A DNA stretch of 64,000 bases, taken from positions 8,520,371-8,584,370 of the forward strand of contig CM066912.1 in assembly GCA_033964015.1 (NCBI GenBank), read 5' to 3'. The notes beneath the pieces are model-generated. The model did not search any database, was not told where the DNA came from, and was given only the letters and a program-made list of their open reading frames with translations. Source of the DNA: Scolanthus callimorphus. Lineage: Eukaryota > Cnidaria > Anthozoa > Actiniaria > Edwardsiidae. How positions within the stretch are numbered: the stretch's first letter is position 1; every line of letters begins with the position of its first letter. Of the stretch, positions 10,901-20,650 are shown one piece after another. The position numbers and the translations under genes were made by a program.

Positions 10901-13900
10901 CTGTGAGCAGGCTTGTGTTCTAATCATTGAAATTCTCCCAGGGGGGACTCCACTATTTTGGGGGTGGGGGTGCTTGTCATAACTTTAGGTTTTAAAATCA
11001 AGCCTCTGGTACGAATTTTTCGATTTTTTTAAAATTTGAAAAGTTTACAATTTTTTCCAGATAGGTACATCTTAGGGGTCTGTTCAAGCAGATCAAGCGA
11101 CAATGGTTTTATTAAAATCACACTTGTTGGTATCTTTTAGGGGTCAAAATCAACTAAGTCACACCCTTTTTGGTACAATAGTCCACTAGTGTGATTTGAC
11201 TTATTAACAATTAGACCTCGAGCCCAAAAGGGCTATAGGCCAACAGCCCATGAGGGTGGGTTATTGACCCATGGCCCTTGAGGGCCAGAGGTCTAATTGT
11301 TTGAAAAAAAAAGTGAAAAATTGTGTTCAAAGAAATCACCAGAAACCTTGACAAAACGAGAAGCAGCCACCATTGTTTTCATGTTCAAAATCGGCGCTTT
11401 TGCTAGTAGCCCCCTAGTAGCATAGCCAATCAGAATGCAGCAATGGCAATAGTCCACTAGTTGGGTGATACTAATAAGTGTTAGTCAAATCACACTAGTG
11501 GTCTATTGTCAATGCTGCATTCTGATTGGTTGAATTACTAGTAGGCTATAAGTTATAGCCTACTAGTAGCAAAAAGTTGAAAGTCAGAAAATGGCAAATG
11601 ACCAGACCAGAAAACGTTTTAGGCTATACAATTAAACTACTATAATATTTTTTAGCTCAACCAATCAGAACACATCATTGACAATAGACCACTAGTGTGA
11701 TTTGACTATAAGATTTGAATATATCTGACACCCATAAAAGATAGCACATTATTTTTTGTACCCTTTGGGATAGGATGATCATCCCTGTTATACTTTAGGG
11801 GGAGTACCCCTGGGGCTATGCCAACCAGTCACCCAGGGGGAGTCCCTTGAAGCTAAGCCAACCAGTTGCCCATGCTGAGTTCACCATGGTAACTTGGGTG
11901 CACAAAGTGTACAAAGTTTGTGCAAGGAACCACCACCTCAGTTAAAAGTCTGTATTCTTTTTTGCAGAGCAATTGAAACTGGCATGTTATCTCAACCTTG
12001 CTGCCTGTCAAGGAAAAATGTCAAGATATGATCATGTTGTGGCTAATTGCAGTAAAGTAAGTCTGTTTTTCAACAGGTATTGTTTGTGTATATCTTCCTT
12101 CTTGTCAACAAGCTGGCTAGTTTACTGCCTGGGAGGGGGACTCCCTATTTTTTGGGCAGGGTGCTCGTCGGGCTCTTTCGATTTTACACCTAAAAGGTAC
12201 CTAAGAATGGCGTGGCTTTGTTGATTTTGACCCCTTAAAGGCCCATCATCAACTAAGAGCCTTTGCGGGCTATTAGCCAATCAGCAACCAAAAAGCAATG
12301 GATCAATTTGAAAAAAAAAAGAAATGGGATGCAAAGGCTCACGGTTGGTGATGGGCCTTTTAAAACATCAGCCAATCAGAAACGTTCCTCTGACAGATCT
12401 CACCTAACAGTGCGCAAAGGATTTCAGAGATACCCGAATTTTCGTTTGGGGAAGCAAAAGATTTTTAATCATCGTTCATGTCAAACCATTAAATTGACAC
12501 AAGACTGTTCAGTGCCAGTCAAATCTTATGAGCCAATCATATTCTTGCCCTGTTTCGCCTAGCAGTCGCCTGGTTTTCCGTCGCGACGTTGTCTGGTTTT
12601 AGTTCAGAGGGAAGCCAGTTGACTGTACTAGGCGAAACAGAGCAAGAGTTGCATTGGCTCAGATAGTTTGATTGGCAGAACAGTAAAGTCCAAAACCCAA
12701 ACATAATTTGATGTTTTTGAAAACGTGGGTCGCGGTTTTAGTGTAATAGTCAAATAGCTAGTAAATTGCCAGGATTCACTAGCTAGCCATGATATGTTTT
12801 CTACTAGGCACATGTACTGAATAAAAAGAGCATGAGCCAGATACGTGTGAATTTTTGTTTAGTAGACTATTTAGAATCTGAATCTGAATTAGCCAAGGTG
12901 TTTCCCTGCTAGTAGAGGCCACTTCTATCTTGTTCTGTGTTTTGAAGTGGCCTCTGCACACAAATGTCAGTGTTTTTGCTTCGAAAACAGCGCGCGCTTT
13001 CACGAGTGATTTCTTGTTCAATCACCAACACACAGCATTTTGCTCAAATTTCGATAGAAAATAAAAACGATCCCCAGTGAATTCTCAAAGGCAAAATTGG
13101 AATGAGTATCAGAAGCTGCGTTTAAGAGCCTTTACCACTGTATTCATTGCTACGCGACCTCAAAATTCACTGTTGCGATGTTCGATTGGCGATTTTTAGC
13201 TGTCAATCAAACCAAAACGTTAGATTCAGCTGCTCATTCGGTGATCCTTTGGCTTTCTGTCCTAGAATTTCTAACTTTCTGACTCAAGAAAATTTTGACA
13301 TTACAATTTCTTTGCTGAGAATCGCAAATCGCAACCGTGAATTTTGAGGTCGCGTAGCAATGCATACAGTGGTAATTTGAGAAAACGAGCCATCTAAAGG
13401 CCACAAAAAGAGATTTTGTGTAAGTTGTACAGCAGATAAATTGCCTATTTTCTTGCTCGCGCTCAAACTGGATCGACCAGTTTCTCCAAGCTCACGCTAA
13501 TTGTGCGTAGTTGAAAGACACAAGAAACACAAAAAGTAAAAGAAAATGCAGGGAGATAAAAAGTAGCCTCTGCTCGCAGGGAACCTCAAGATGTCTAGTA
13601 AATGAATGAAATCCACTTGTCAAAATAGAAGTTTTACTTGTATTGGCTAGAAGACTACCGTTAAAGTCGAGCTCTGCCTGTGAAAAATTGTCGAAGAGTA
13701 CATTGAAACATGTTATAGAATCGTATGATATCTTTTTTTTAGAAATTGAGGACGAGATATCATATGATTCAAGTATATTCAAAGTCTTCAGTCGGTAGAT
13801 TCCGCCGAAAATAGCACTCAAAAAGGCGATATCGCCATTGTCGCTGCGCGACTCGTGCGATATCGCTTTTTTCGTGCTATTTTCTTAGCGGAATCTAGCC

Positions 13901-15116
13901 TCCTGAAGCTTTGAATAATCCTGTATTTTCGTTAGGTTCTTCAAAAGGAAGAGGCAAACATGAAGGCATTGTATCGAAGGGGGCAGGTACGTGTGTATGT
14001 ATATTTTATATCCTAAACTTACAAAAAAATACGAGTTTTTGAGCTTTTAAATTGACTTTCTAAATTTTGATTTATATGCATTCGAATTCACAAGAAATAA
14101 CAAAACAACAGCCAATGGGCTAGAACTTGATCAAACGAGAAAATCAGTTTTTGACAAATAATTATTGATTTTATTAATAATTGATATAATTATCATATTT
14201 GTGTTCTACTCTTCAAAAACTTTAAATGATATATAATACATAGAGGATATTACACGGTGGCGCAAAGATATGGATTTTATTTTCGAGTGGCAAGAATAAC
14301 AATAAAATATTAGTAAAATATTGTTTTTGACACGAGAATCGAGAGAGAAATCGCTAAAACGGGCTCAAAACTCAAAATATCCGTTGTACACATGACTACA
14401 TGCGCTACTATTTCAGCTTAATTGGCCTTTATTCAAACATTTATCTTTAAACTCCATTGAGCTTGGGGAAACCTGGCTAGCAAGGCAACGTTTTTCTTGT
14501 ATTTACGGTCGATATTAATGCAAGGTCAAATTTTCTTTTAGGCAAACATGTGTTTGAATGAGTTTTCCCAGGCTCGACAAGATCTGGAAAAGGTAATTCA
14601 TACAAGTATATCTCTTGTTCGACTGACGTCAACTCTCCCGCTTTTGCCGGAGCCTCAAGATTTTTGACTTCGTCTCCCGGGAAAAATTCAAAACTTGTGC
14701 CATACATTTCCTGTATTTCTCCCGGGAGAATTTCAGGAAATTTCGCCACTTCAAGATGGCGCTACGTGTAGCTAATACAAATATTCATTATGCTTCAAAT
14801 GCAAGAGTTTATTAGTTTTCGCGCTTGCGTCAGTGGCTGCAATCGTTAACGTGTACTGCCATCGTAGCAAGGCAAGGGAGCTCTGGGTACCAGCAGAATG
14901 AAGAAACAGCATAAAAGCGAGCGTTATTTTCCGGGTATGGCTGGAATAATCAGCAGAATTCAGCAAGATGGTCACCCGTTGTACTTTTTTCAGGCTTTGC
15001 ATTTTGAACCGAAGAACAAATCCATCCGAGAAGCCTTGTCTGTTCTCAAGAACAAAGAGCATGCAAACGACGCTGCGTTCGCCAAAGCTCTGGCTCCAAT
15101 GTTCTCCAGAAGATGA
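7932..15116 (+). CDS. FKBPL: FK506-binding protein-like (FKBPL), nine exons
   Basis: Exons 7932..8034, 8974..9045, 9612..9760, 10261..10344, 10448..10547, 11968..12056, 13936..13986, 14542..14592 and 14994..15116 join without a frame break into 273 aa; all introns are GT-AG. Residues 10-108 match the degenerate FKBP-like domain, including DSDWSEMIDSCIESMHKGE (60-78); isomerase activity is not expected. Three TPRs follow: about 118-152 (K..GT..FK, T where Hsp90-binding TPRs often have N, as in vertebrate FKBPL), 171-204 (LNLAAC) and 205-239 (MKALYRRGQA). The C-terminus AKALAPMFSRR resembles the vertebrate end. Vertebrate FKBPL (about 349 aa) is an Hsp90 co-chaperone that stabilises p21; here the extra N-terminal region is absent. 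Exons 7 and 8 are 51 nt each. Introns carry many MITEs. Exon positions are read directly; orthology rests on recalled family features. Confidence 0.9.
8340..8460 (+). repeat. TCCTGGAA-rich degenerate repeat
   Basis: TCCTGGAA or close variants occur four or more times in about 100 bp in intron 1 of the FKBPL-type gene. The rest of 8035..8973 shows no coding signal I can support. Confidence 0.5.
10925..11860. repeat. Nest of foldback repeats in FKBPL intron 5
   Basis: A copy of the GTACC/poly-G MITE (10937..11173 and 11750..11850) is interrupted by several foldbacks. CAATAGTCCACTAGTGTGAT (about 11177) pairs with the complement near 11484..11508, which pairs again with about 11675..11705. A smaller foldback is at 11207..11300. 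Confidence 0.6.
11207..11300. repeat. Foldback with ACAATTAGACCTC ends
   Basis: The left end ACAATTAGACCTC and right end GAGGTCTAATTGT are exact complements. The interior carries further palindromes around AGGGCTA and CATGGCCC. The same family is at 53293..53397. Confidence 0.7.
12129..12362. repeat. Half GTACC MITE with an inserted foldback
   Basis: 12129..12235 is a half copy of the GTACC/poly-G family. It is followed directly by a 127-bp foldback (about 12236..12362) with ends AAAGGCCCATCA and TGATGGGCCTTT. Both lie in FKBPL intron 6. Confidence 0.6.
12498..12692. repeat. Inverted repeat, arms about 65 nt
   Basis: The arm ending CTTGCCCTGTTTCGCCTAG (to 12562) faces CTAGGCGAAACAGAGCAAG (from 12628) across a short spacer. 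Outer parts (CATTGGCTCA/TGAGCCAATC) also pair. It is intronic in the FKBPL-type gene. Confidence 0.7.
12890..13030. repeat. GGCCACTTC hairpin repeat (CACACAAATGTCA family)
   Basis: AGAGGCCACTTC and GAAGTGGCCTCT form a hairpin followed by GCACACAAATGTCA. Pieces of this family recur around 13530..13590, 27563..28060, 29585..29660 and 38560..38665, often with the GCAGGGAGATAAAAAGTAGC motif. Confidence 0.65.
13135..13372. mobile_element. TA-flanked MITE in FKBPL intron 6
   Basis: TIRs CCACTGTATTCATTGCTACG and its near complement end at 13372, with arms of about 36 nt. Both ends abut TA (13133..13134 and 13373..13374), which fits a Tc1/mariner-type target. It carries no coding sequence. Confidence 0.7.
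13767..13915. repeat. Inverted repeat just upstream of FKBPL exon 7
   Basis: Arms share ATTCAAAG, TAGATTCCGC, AAAATAGCAC and GCGATATCGC in mirrored order. The right arm ends about 20 nt before the acceptor of the 51-nt exon 7, so the polypyrimidine tract lies next to, or partly within, repeat sequence. Confidence 0.65.
14239..14338. repeat. Truncated copy of the CACGGTGGC hairpin repeat
   Basis: TAGAGGATATTACACGGTGG (14240..14259) and the following 80 nt match the hairpin end of the repeats at 63047..63592 and 5948..6513 (reverse). It breaks off after GACACGAGA. It lies in FKBPL intron 7. Confidence 0.75.
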
Positions 15117-15346
15117 CAGTCCAGTACTTGAACTCGCGTTCGCGGCTTGGGTAGGCTGTGGTCGGCACACAGGCTACCCGAGTCACGAAGAAATAGTTCA
15201 GGTAGTGGACTGAAAATTGACCTGATAGTAGAATATCGTGTTTCCGCGTATAGTGGGTTAGTAAGTTGTAAGCCCTGCACTGAGGATGGGCAACTTCCGA
15301 CCTCCCCGTGGTTCTTTAACGTATTGCTGACGGACTAACACATTGC

Positions 15347-15935
15347 ACTTTTTCGTCAACTAATGAAACACGTAGGATAACTTCTAAAATCACATGCAAA
15401 ACTTCTAATGTTATATACATGATTCACTGCAAGCGCTGCAAACTACAATACATAGGTGAAACCAAACGACAATTACGGGAACGTTTCAACGCGCACAGGC
15501 GCACACTTGACTCTGACAGCCAATCTACACCCACTACCGCCGCTCTTCATTTTCATAACACCCCTAACCATACATCCACAGACATGCTACTTATATCCCT
15601 TTAGAACGACTCACTAACAAAAGAGATTCTGTTAGGAAAGCTAGGGAGGCTTTTTTATCAACAGAGGTCAAACTTTATCCCCAAAGGTCTCAATACTAGA
15701 GTGCTGTTAGATCTTTATGTATCTATGTATCTTTTTGTGTCTTCCTGTTACGTTTTATCACGTGACACTCCACTTGTATGTATCTATTTCACGTTTGAAT
15801 TTTGACGGTTATTTTATTTATAGTAGTTACCAATGTAAATATTCACCATTACCTGAAGAAGGTCGGTACTGGCTGACCGAAATATCGTGTAAATGAAAAT
15901 TATAAGCTGTTAATCAACCATTCAAGTTTTATTAT
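15347..15935 (+). pseudogene. Penelope-like element 3' fragment (GIY-YIG domain)
   Basis: The frame from about 15347 reads into VIYMIHCKRC, then YIGETKRQLRERFNAHR (about 15448..15500), the GIY-YIG endonuclease pattern with the Cys-rich lead-in typical of Penelope-like proteins. A frameshift near 15590 moves to a frame with RDSVRKAREAF and NKR. No RT part is present. The 3' tail holds a hammerhead-like motif at 15853..15890. This lies 230 bp past the FKBPL stop codon. Confidence 0.8.
15853..15890 (+). ncRNA. Hammerhead ribozyme-like motif in Penelope-like tail
   Basis: The core order is CTGAAGA, a stem II with GGTC paired to GACC, then GAAA and ATATCG. Hammerheads with very short stem III are known in Penelope-like elements. 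In this copy the stem III closing pair is imperfect (TAA where TAT is expected), so activity is doubtful. Confidence 0.5.
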
Positions 15936-15941
15936 TTCTTA

Positions 15942-16770
15942 TGTATCAGTCAATTCCAGCGGTGACCATCCCCCCCCCCGGACACCGTGGGGCATTTGCA
16001 CACCAGTGCCTTCCCTGGGGTGGGGAATTTTGAAAATTTTGCTGGCCCCGGGGTCGGGAATTGTTTTTCCCCGGGGGAGGGGGGTGGGGAATTTTGGTTT
16101 TCTCATCTCAAGCGCGTCGGGTTTTGCGAACTACAACCCAGTTACAGAAAATAACGCTATATAAAATATAATGCAGAGCATGGCCCGTATACACCACGTT
16201 TGGAGACTGACACATTTGCACATTTCACAGTTAACGCCGTCTTCTATAGAGAAGAAACAGATTTCGCAATTTCGTCTCAGTGGAAAAACATAAAAATGAA
16301 TTGACACTATAAACAGAGTTCCAATTCCGCAAAAAGTCAATTAACATAACTGCGAAATAGTTGCTCTGCAAATAGAATAAAGGTAAATTTCGCATTGAGA
16401 GATGCAGCTAAATGGCTACAACCGCGAATGGCCTAGGAATGTCACTTCTTTATTTATATTTTGTCTCACTTTCAGTGAAATGAGAACTCGTTCAAAGACG
16501 AGAAAACTAAAGTACATTAAAAAAAAAAACGAATTGCAAATGCTCGGACAGTATAAATGGAGTTGAAGTTTTTGTTGTGAAGCTTTGTCACGCAGAGTTA
16601 CCGTCTTTTTCTCGTCCCGGGGGTGGGGCATTTTTCCGCTTTTTGTGTTCCCCGCCGTGGGGTATTCTGCATTTTTGCTAGCCCGGGGGCGGGGAATTTT
16701 CAGTTTTATTTTTAGAAATGACCAAATGCCCGGGGGGGGGGCATGGTCACCGCTGGAATTGACTGATACA
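15942..16770. mobile_element. 829-bp TIR element with TTA duplication
   Basis: 28-nt TIRs (15942..15969, 16743..16770) begin TGTATCAGTCAATTCCAGCG and are perfect. TTA flanks both ends (15939..15941 and 16771..16773). The subterminal DNA is a C- or G-run plus CCCCGGG blocks. It is related to 1..605 and 16868..17593. The ORF inside (16131..16340) is not assigned. Confidence 0.8.
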
Positions 16771-16867
16771 TTACATATCTACTGGTTGATAGGTCCTTTA
16801 TTGGATCCAGCTTAAGTTTTACTTGTAAGCGGTCCTGCAAATACTTCAAAGTTAACACCAGTTATAA

Positions 16868-17593
16868 CTATCGATTGGCAGTTACAATGTCCCAGTTACA
16901 GAACATTAAACGCCACATAAAATAAAATGCAGAGCATGGCCCGTATACACCACGTTTGGGGAAGACACATTTGCAAATTTCGCAGTAACTTCTTCTATAG
17001 AGAAGAAACAGATTTCGCAATTTCGTCTCATATGGAAAAACATAAAAATGAATCGACACTATAAACAGAGTCCAATTTCGCAAAAAGTCAAAACATTACT
17101 GCGAAATAGTTGCTCTGCAAATAGAATGAAGGTAAATTTCGCATTGAGAGATTTCGGGGACAATCATAGCGAATGTCGTACGATATTGTACTAATACCTT
17201 AGTAGAAGACTTTTTGCGTCACATTTTTATAGATGTGTTTCACTTCTTTATTTGTATGTTGTCTCACTTTCAGTGAAATGAGAACTCGTTCAAAGACGAG
17301 AAAACTGAAGTACATATAAAAACGAAATATAAATGCTCGGACAGTATATGGAGTTGAAGTTTTGAGCGGAAATTTTTTGTTGTGAAGCTTTGTCACGCGG
17401 TGTCGATGGAATCTGTGTCTTTTTCTGGTCCCGGGGGAGGGACATTTTCCGTTTTTTTTTGTTCCCCGCCGTGGGGTATTTTGCATTTTTGCTAGCCCGG
17501 GGGCGGGGAATTTTCAGTTTTATTTTTAGAAATGACCAAAATACCGGGGGTTGCCCGGGGGGGCCATGGTCACCGCTGGAATTGACTGATACA
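16868..17593. mobile_element. Second, left-truncated copy of the 829-bp TIR element
   Basis: It has the same order as the neighbour at 15942..16770, in the same orientation. The right TIR is at 17566..17593, followed by TTA. The left terminus is missing, so the pair is a near-tandem arrangement and not a simple duplication. Confidence 0.75.
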
Positions 17594-17596
17594 TTA

Positions 17597-17740
17597 ACGT
17601 CCTTGTCGGAGAAGACGCGAAGGTCTAACCATTTGCAGATCTTGGAACATAGGCACCACCTTCTCCTCAAGTGTTGGTCCGTCCGGGTTTTGAACCCACA
17701 ACTGCCCGGCGCTTTACCACGCTCATCTCGTTTGAAGAAA
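17597..17740 (-). mobile_element. tRNA-derived SINE fragment
   Basis: On the minus strand an A-box-like GAGCGTGGTAAAGCGCCGGG precedes a B-box-like GGTTCAAAACCC (17685..17696). A SINE body with CTGCAAATGGTTAGACCTTC follows and stops at the TTA duplication of the neighbouring TIR element. The order fits a pol III SINE of the kind common in corals; the 3' part is missing. Confidence 0.65.
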
Positions 17741-17981
17741 TTTCGTGCCAGTGGACACCAATTTGGCATTTGGACGTTTGTGATTTGACTACAGCATTTT
17801 AATGTTATTTTGCTAAATATTCCATTGGTAACCAGTTCTGGATTGCAATCCTAAACTAAGACGGCAAAATCACACCAGAATACATCAGCAAAGGACTGAA
17901 ATGCCAAGGAAAAGTGATTCCACCTCGACAAACAGTTGTCTTCCTGAATATTGATCGTTGGGGCAAGCGCAGAAAGTAATG

Positions 17982-18215
17982 CATTCTCGTACCCAGAGCT
18001 CCCCGGCTCGTCTGCTCACTGGGGAGGCTCTGGGGACATCCATTTGAGGGCCCGTTTGCTGATTGGTTGGTTTTGAACGTTGGTGCATGCGCAGAAATAT
18101 CTTTCTCTCAACGGCTCTGTATCGGCTCTGTATCAGATGTCGCGCATGCGTCAATGGCTGTCACCAGAGCCTCCCCCGCGAGGTGACGAGCCGGGGAGCT
18201 CTGGGTACGAGAATG
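17982..18215. mobile_element. GAGCTC-family foldback MITE, second copy
   Basis: Ends CATTCTCGTACCCAGAGCTC and the exact complement match the element at 4413..4629. The subterminal GAGGCTCTGG..ACATCC and TGCATGCGC blocks are also shared. The 9-bp flanks (AAAGTAATG and AGAGGGAGG) differ, so no target duplication survives. Confidence 0.75.
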
Positions 18216-18439
18216 AGAGGGAGGCAGCCAGTATCCTACATTCAAAGCAAAGTGTGTTGTGGTGGCCTCGAGCCGCTTCTCGATGGAGTTTGGACTGATA
18301 CTTTTTGGAACGATAGTACGCGCGCTGTGATTGGTGGATAATCGCGCGGGCTGGAAATCGTACATCTAGATAGTTGCCGTGATCACTATTCACCTAAACC
18401 CAGTTATGTATTTATATGTACCCCTATCATAGGGGCACT

Positions 18440-18830
18440 AGCTTTTGACCCCCTCCCCCCGTGCAACCAGAATTTCCAAAATGGCTCCCCTCTCCCCCCG
18501 AAAAAACGATCGATCGATCATTCGCCTGAATTCAGCGGCCCCATCACTATCGAATGTACCTCACTTTCCCTGGCACCCTTCTTTTTTAGATAGGTACCAG
18601 TTAGGGGTCCGTTCTAGCAAATCACGCTTGTTTGAAGCCTGAATTTTAGACGTACTTTCGCTCGAAAAAAAAATACAAGAGAAAATTACGAGGGAAAATA
18701 CGTCTTGTTGGTTCCTTTTGGGGATGAAAGTCAACTAAGCGACGCCATTTTAGGTACCTTTCAGGGGTAAAATCGAAAGTTCCCGACGAGCACCCCCTCC
18801 CCAAAAATAAGGGATCACCCCCTCCCGGGC
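18440..18830. repeat. C-rich GTACC-family MITE
   Basis: It carries the family signatures GATAGGTACCAGTTAGGGGT, GGTACCTTTCAGGGGTAAAA and GACGAGCACCCCCTCCCC in the usual order. The ends are C-rich and not perfectly inverted. Confidence 0.55.
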
Positions 18831-18956
18831 TCACGAGACGCCTAACGGCAGGTATAGAATGCAGACCAGAAAATGCAGACTTCTGGGGGGAGGTGACGAG
18901 AGGACCCTAGCGCGCGAGGATGCCAATCATTTTGCGAGAAAGCTAACTGTTGTGGT

Positions 18957-19143
18957 AAAAACTTTATGTACCCATGGCTGAGAGGCAACCAGAATTCAAG
19001 AAGCGCGCGCGTTGTGATATAAACTTTTATGTACCCATGACCGACAGCCAATTCAAGAAACGCGCGCGTTGTGGTATAAACTTTATGTACCAATGGCTGA
19101 GAACCAATCAGAATTCGAGAAACGCGCGCGTTGTGGTTTAAAG
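18957..19143 (+). repeat. Three tandem 60-70 bp units with GCGCGCG
   Basis: Each unit runs through CTTTATGTACCCATG-like sequence, a GCCAATTCAAG or CAGAATTC block and AACGCGCGCGTTGTG. The three units lie head to tail in intergenic DNA. Confidence 0.7.
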
Positions 19144-19377
19144 CACAACGTTGAACAATACTGATCTGATTTGGCCCCGCCAAAATTATTGAACGACCTT
19201 GAAAAAGTGGACATCACGCGTTCATCGTAGTTCCAGAACAATGAACTGGTTTTGGCACCCTTGTTCAACATGCGTGTTCAACAGAAGTCGATGATGTGGC
19301 GTCAAATGTTACCGAACATTGAATGCTTCATCTCGTGACGCGTTTTTACGCTGAGAAGCTTCAGTTCGTGATTAATT

Positions 19378-19452
19378 GCGGTCGCCATCTTGGACGCGCG
19401 CGAAAAATAAGTCTGGGGCGAGACCGATTTTTCGCGCGCGCCCAAGATGGCG
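19378..19452. repeat. Foldback with YY1-like ends
   Basis: CGCCATCTTGGACGCGCGCG faces CGCGCGCGCCCAAGATGGCG across a 30-nt spacer. The AAGATGGCG core resembles a YY1 site. No gene is seen in 19150..20050. Confidence 0.6.
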
Positions 19453-19752
19453 TAAAAACACCGAAAACCGCCGGAAATAGAACAAATAGGCTAACGGTGT
19501 TTACAACAAGCCTATATTTCCTTCAGTCACGCTTACAATCTTTAATTTAAGTAATTGCACTTAGCATAATGCTAATATTGCAATGGGGTCAGCGTGACCC
19601 GCTACCTTGCTGCTCTAAAGGCGGCTAAACTGTCCGCCGCCTCCGCTGGGAGGTCATTCCAATGCGGAACTGTTCTTACAAAGAACGTGTACTTGAAGGC
19701 ATTAATATCAGCGCCAATAGCTCTAAACTTATATTAATAAGAATAAGTTACA

Positions 19753-19815
19753 ATGTGTGTTTCCCAAAAATATACATACCCCCCCCCCCCCCCCCCCCCC
19801 ACGGAAGGGTGTTGA
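19753..19815. repeat. Half copy of the TGTGTGTTTCC MITE with a C run
   Basis: TGTGTGTTTCCCAAAAATATACATACC leads into a run of about 22 C and ACGGAAGGGTGTTGA, matching one end of the element at 3442..4021. The other end is absent. Confidence 0.6.
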
Positions 19816-20049
19816 CAAAAAGTCAACAAAGAAACAAAGAGTTCTGTCCTCTCTGATTGGTCAGTGAAAAATACACATGGCGGTTGCTCTTGGAGACGTC
19901 CGACTTTTTGTCTCACAACGCAACTTTCAAACGTTCAAACGTAACGTGCGAACTGTTAGGGTAAAACGCTCAAACGCAATCGGCTGTATGTATCCACTCA
20001 AAGGAATCATCGCATGTTCAAATTGGGTAGCAACAAGGGGTAAACACCT

Positions 20050-20650
20050 TTTACTTCTGAATGTACTCGTCGCTTGAGCTTTGGTGTGAGTTCACCAGAC
20101 GTAGTGATCAACGATGTACTACAATCTCCACATTGATAGAGCGGTTTTCACATGACTGTCGTGAAAACAATTGCAATTGAGCAATCACTAGCCAATGAGA
20201 ATCGAGAGAAATCACCACTTGCTCCTAAATGGCTTTTTTTCTCAGCCAATCACAAGCCGAACCAATTACTAAGTAATTACACAATTGTATTTACTAAAGA
20301 ATTTAATTGGCTGAGAAAAACGAGTAGCCAATGAGAACGCAAAGCAATTGCAATTACATAACAAGTCTTGACAGTCATGTGAAATCCGCTCTATGGTTTG
20401 ATACCAGAATGTCTTCGCTCGTGCGGTTTTAGATGAATAGCTTGAGAGAAACATCTACCACATTCCGAGCATACAAATGTCTTAACCCGTGAATGTGCTT
20501 TCTCGTGCTTTTGCTAACGAACCAGCTGTAGAAAAGGCATTCTCGCAAAGTTTAGACTTGTAAAGTCTTACTCCTGCGTGTCGTAATTCTTGAATTTTCA
20601 AAGCACTCCTTACGCTTAAACATTTCCCACAGTTCCCACATTCGTGCCTT
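20050..20650 (-). pseudogene. Decayed fourth four-finger module of the zinc-finger gene
   Basis: Directly downstream of the zinc-finger ORF, minus-strand frames encode HECGNCGKCLSVRSALKIQE, then a finger that lost its second Cys and His, then FVCSECGRCFSQAIHLKPHE. After a MITE the sequence resumes with YQCGDC...SGELTPKLKRRVH. The order matches modules 1-3 finger for finger. Two frameshifts are visible: one in the T run at 20649..20653 and one near 20500. The live ORF now ends through the first shift at 20616. Confidence 0.85.
20139..20391. mobile_element. 253-bp TA-flanked MITE inside decayed finger
   Basis: 22-nt TIRs start GAGCGG(T/A)TTTCACATGACT with one mismatch. TA flanks both ends (20137..20138 and 20392..20393). 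Deleting the element and one TA restores a CATTGATATGGTTTGAT motif identical to the matching codons in the live modules, so the insertion point is exact. It is Tc1/mariner-like with no coding content. Confidence 0.88.

Noticed and set aside
14772..15170. 132-aa minus-strand ORF
   Set aside because: It is antisense to the FKBPL last exon, whose plus frame is clearly the coding one.
17680..17740. tRNA gene on the minus strand
   Set aside because: A- and B-box-like sequences are present, but no acceptor stem or anticodon arm forms; the downstream body fits a SINE.
17290..17769. 159-aa minus-strand ORF
   Set aside because: It runs through a MITE, its G/C block and a SINE; the composition follows these repeats.
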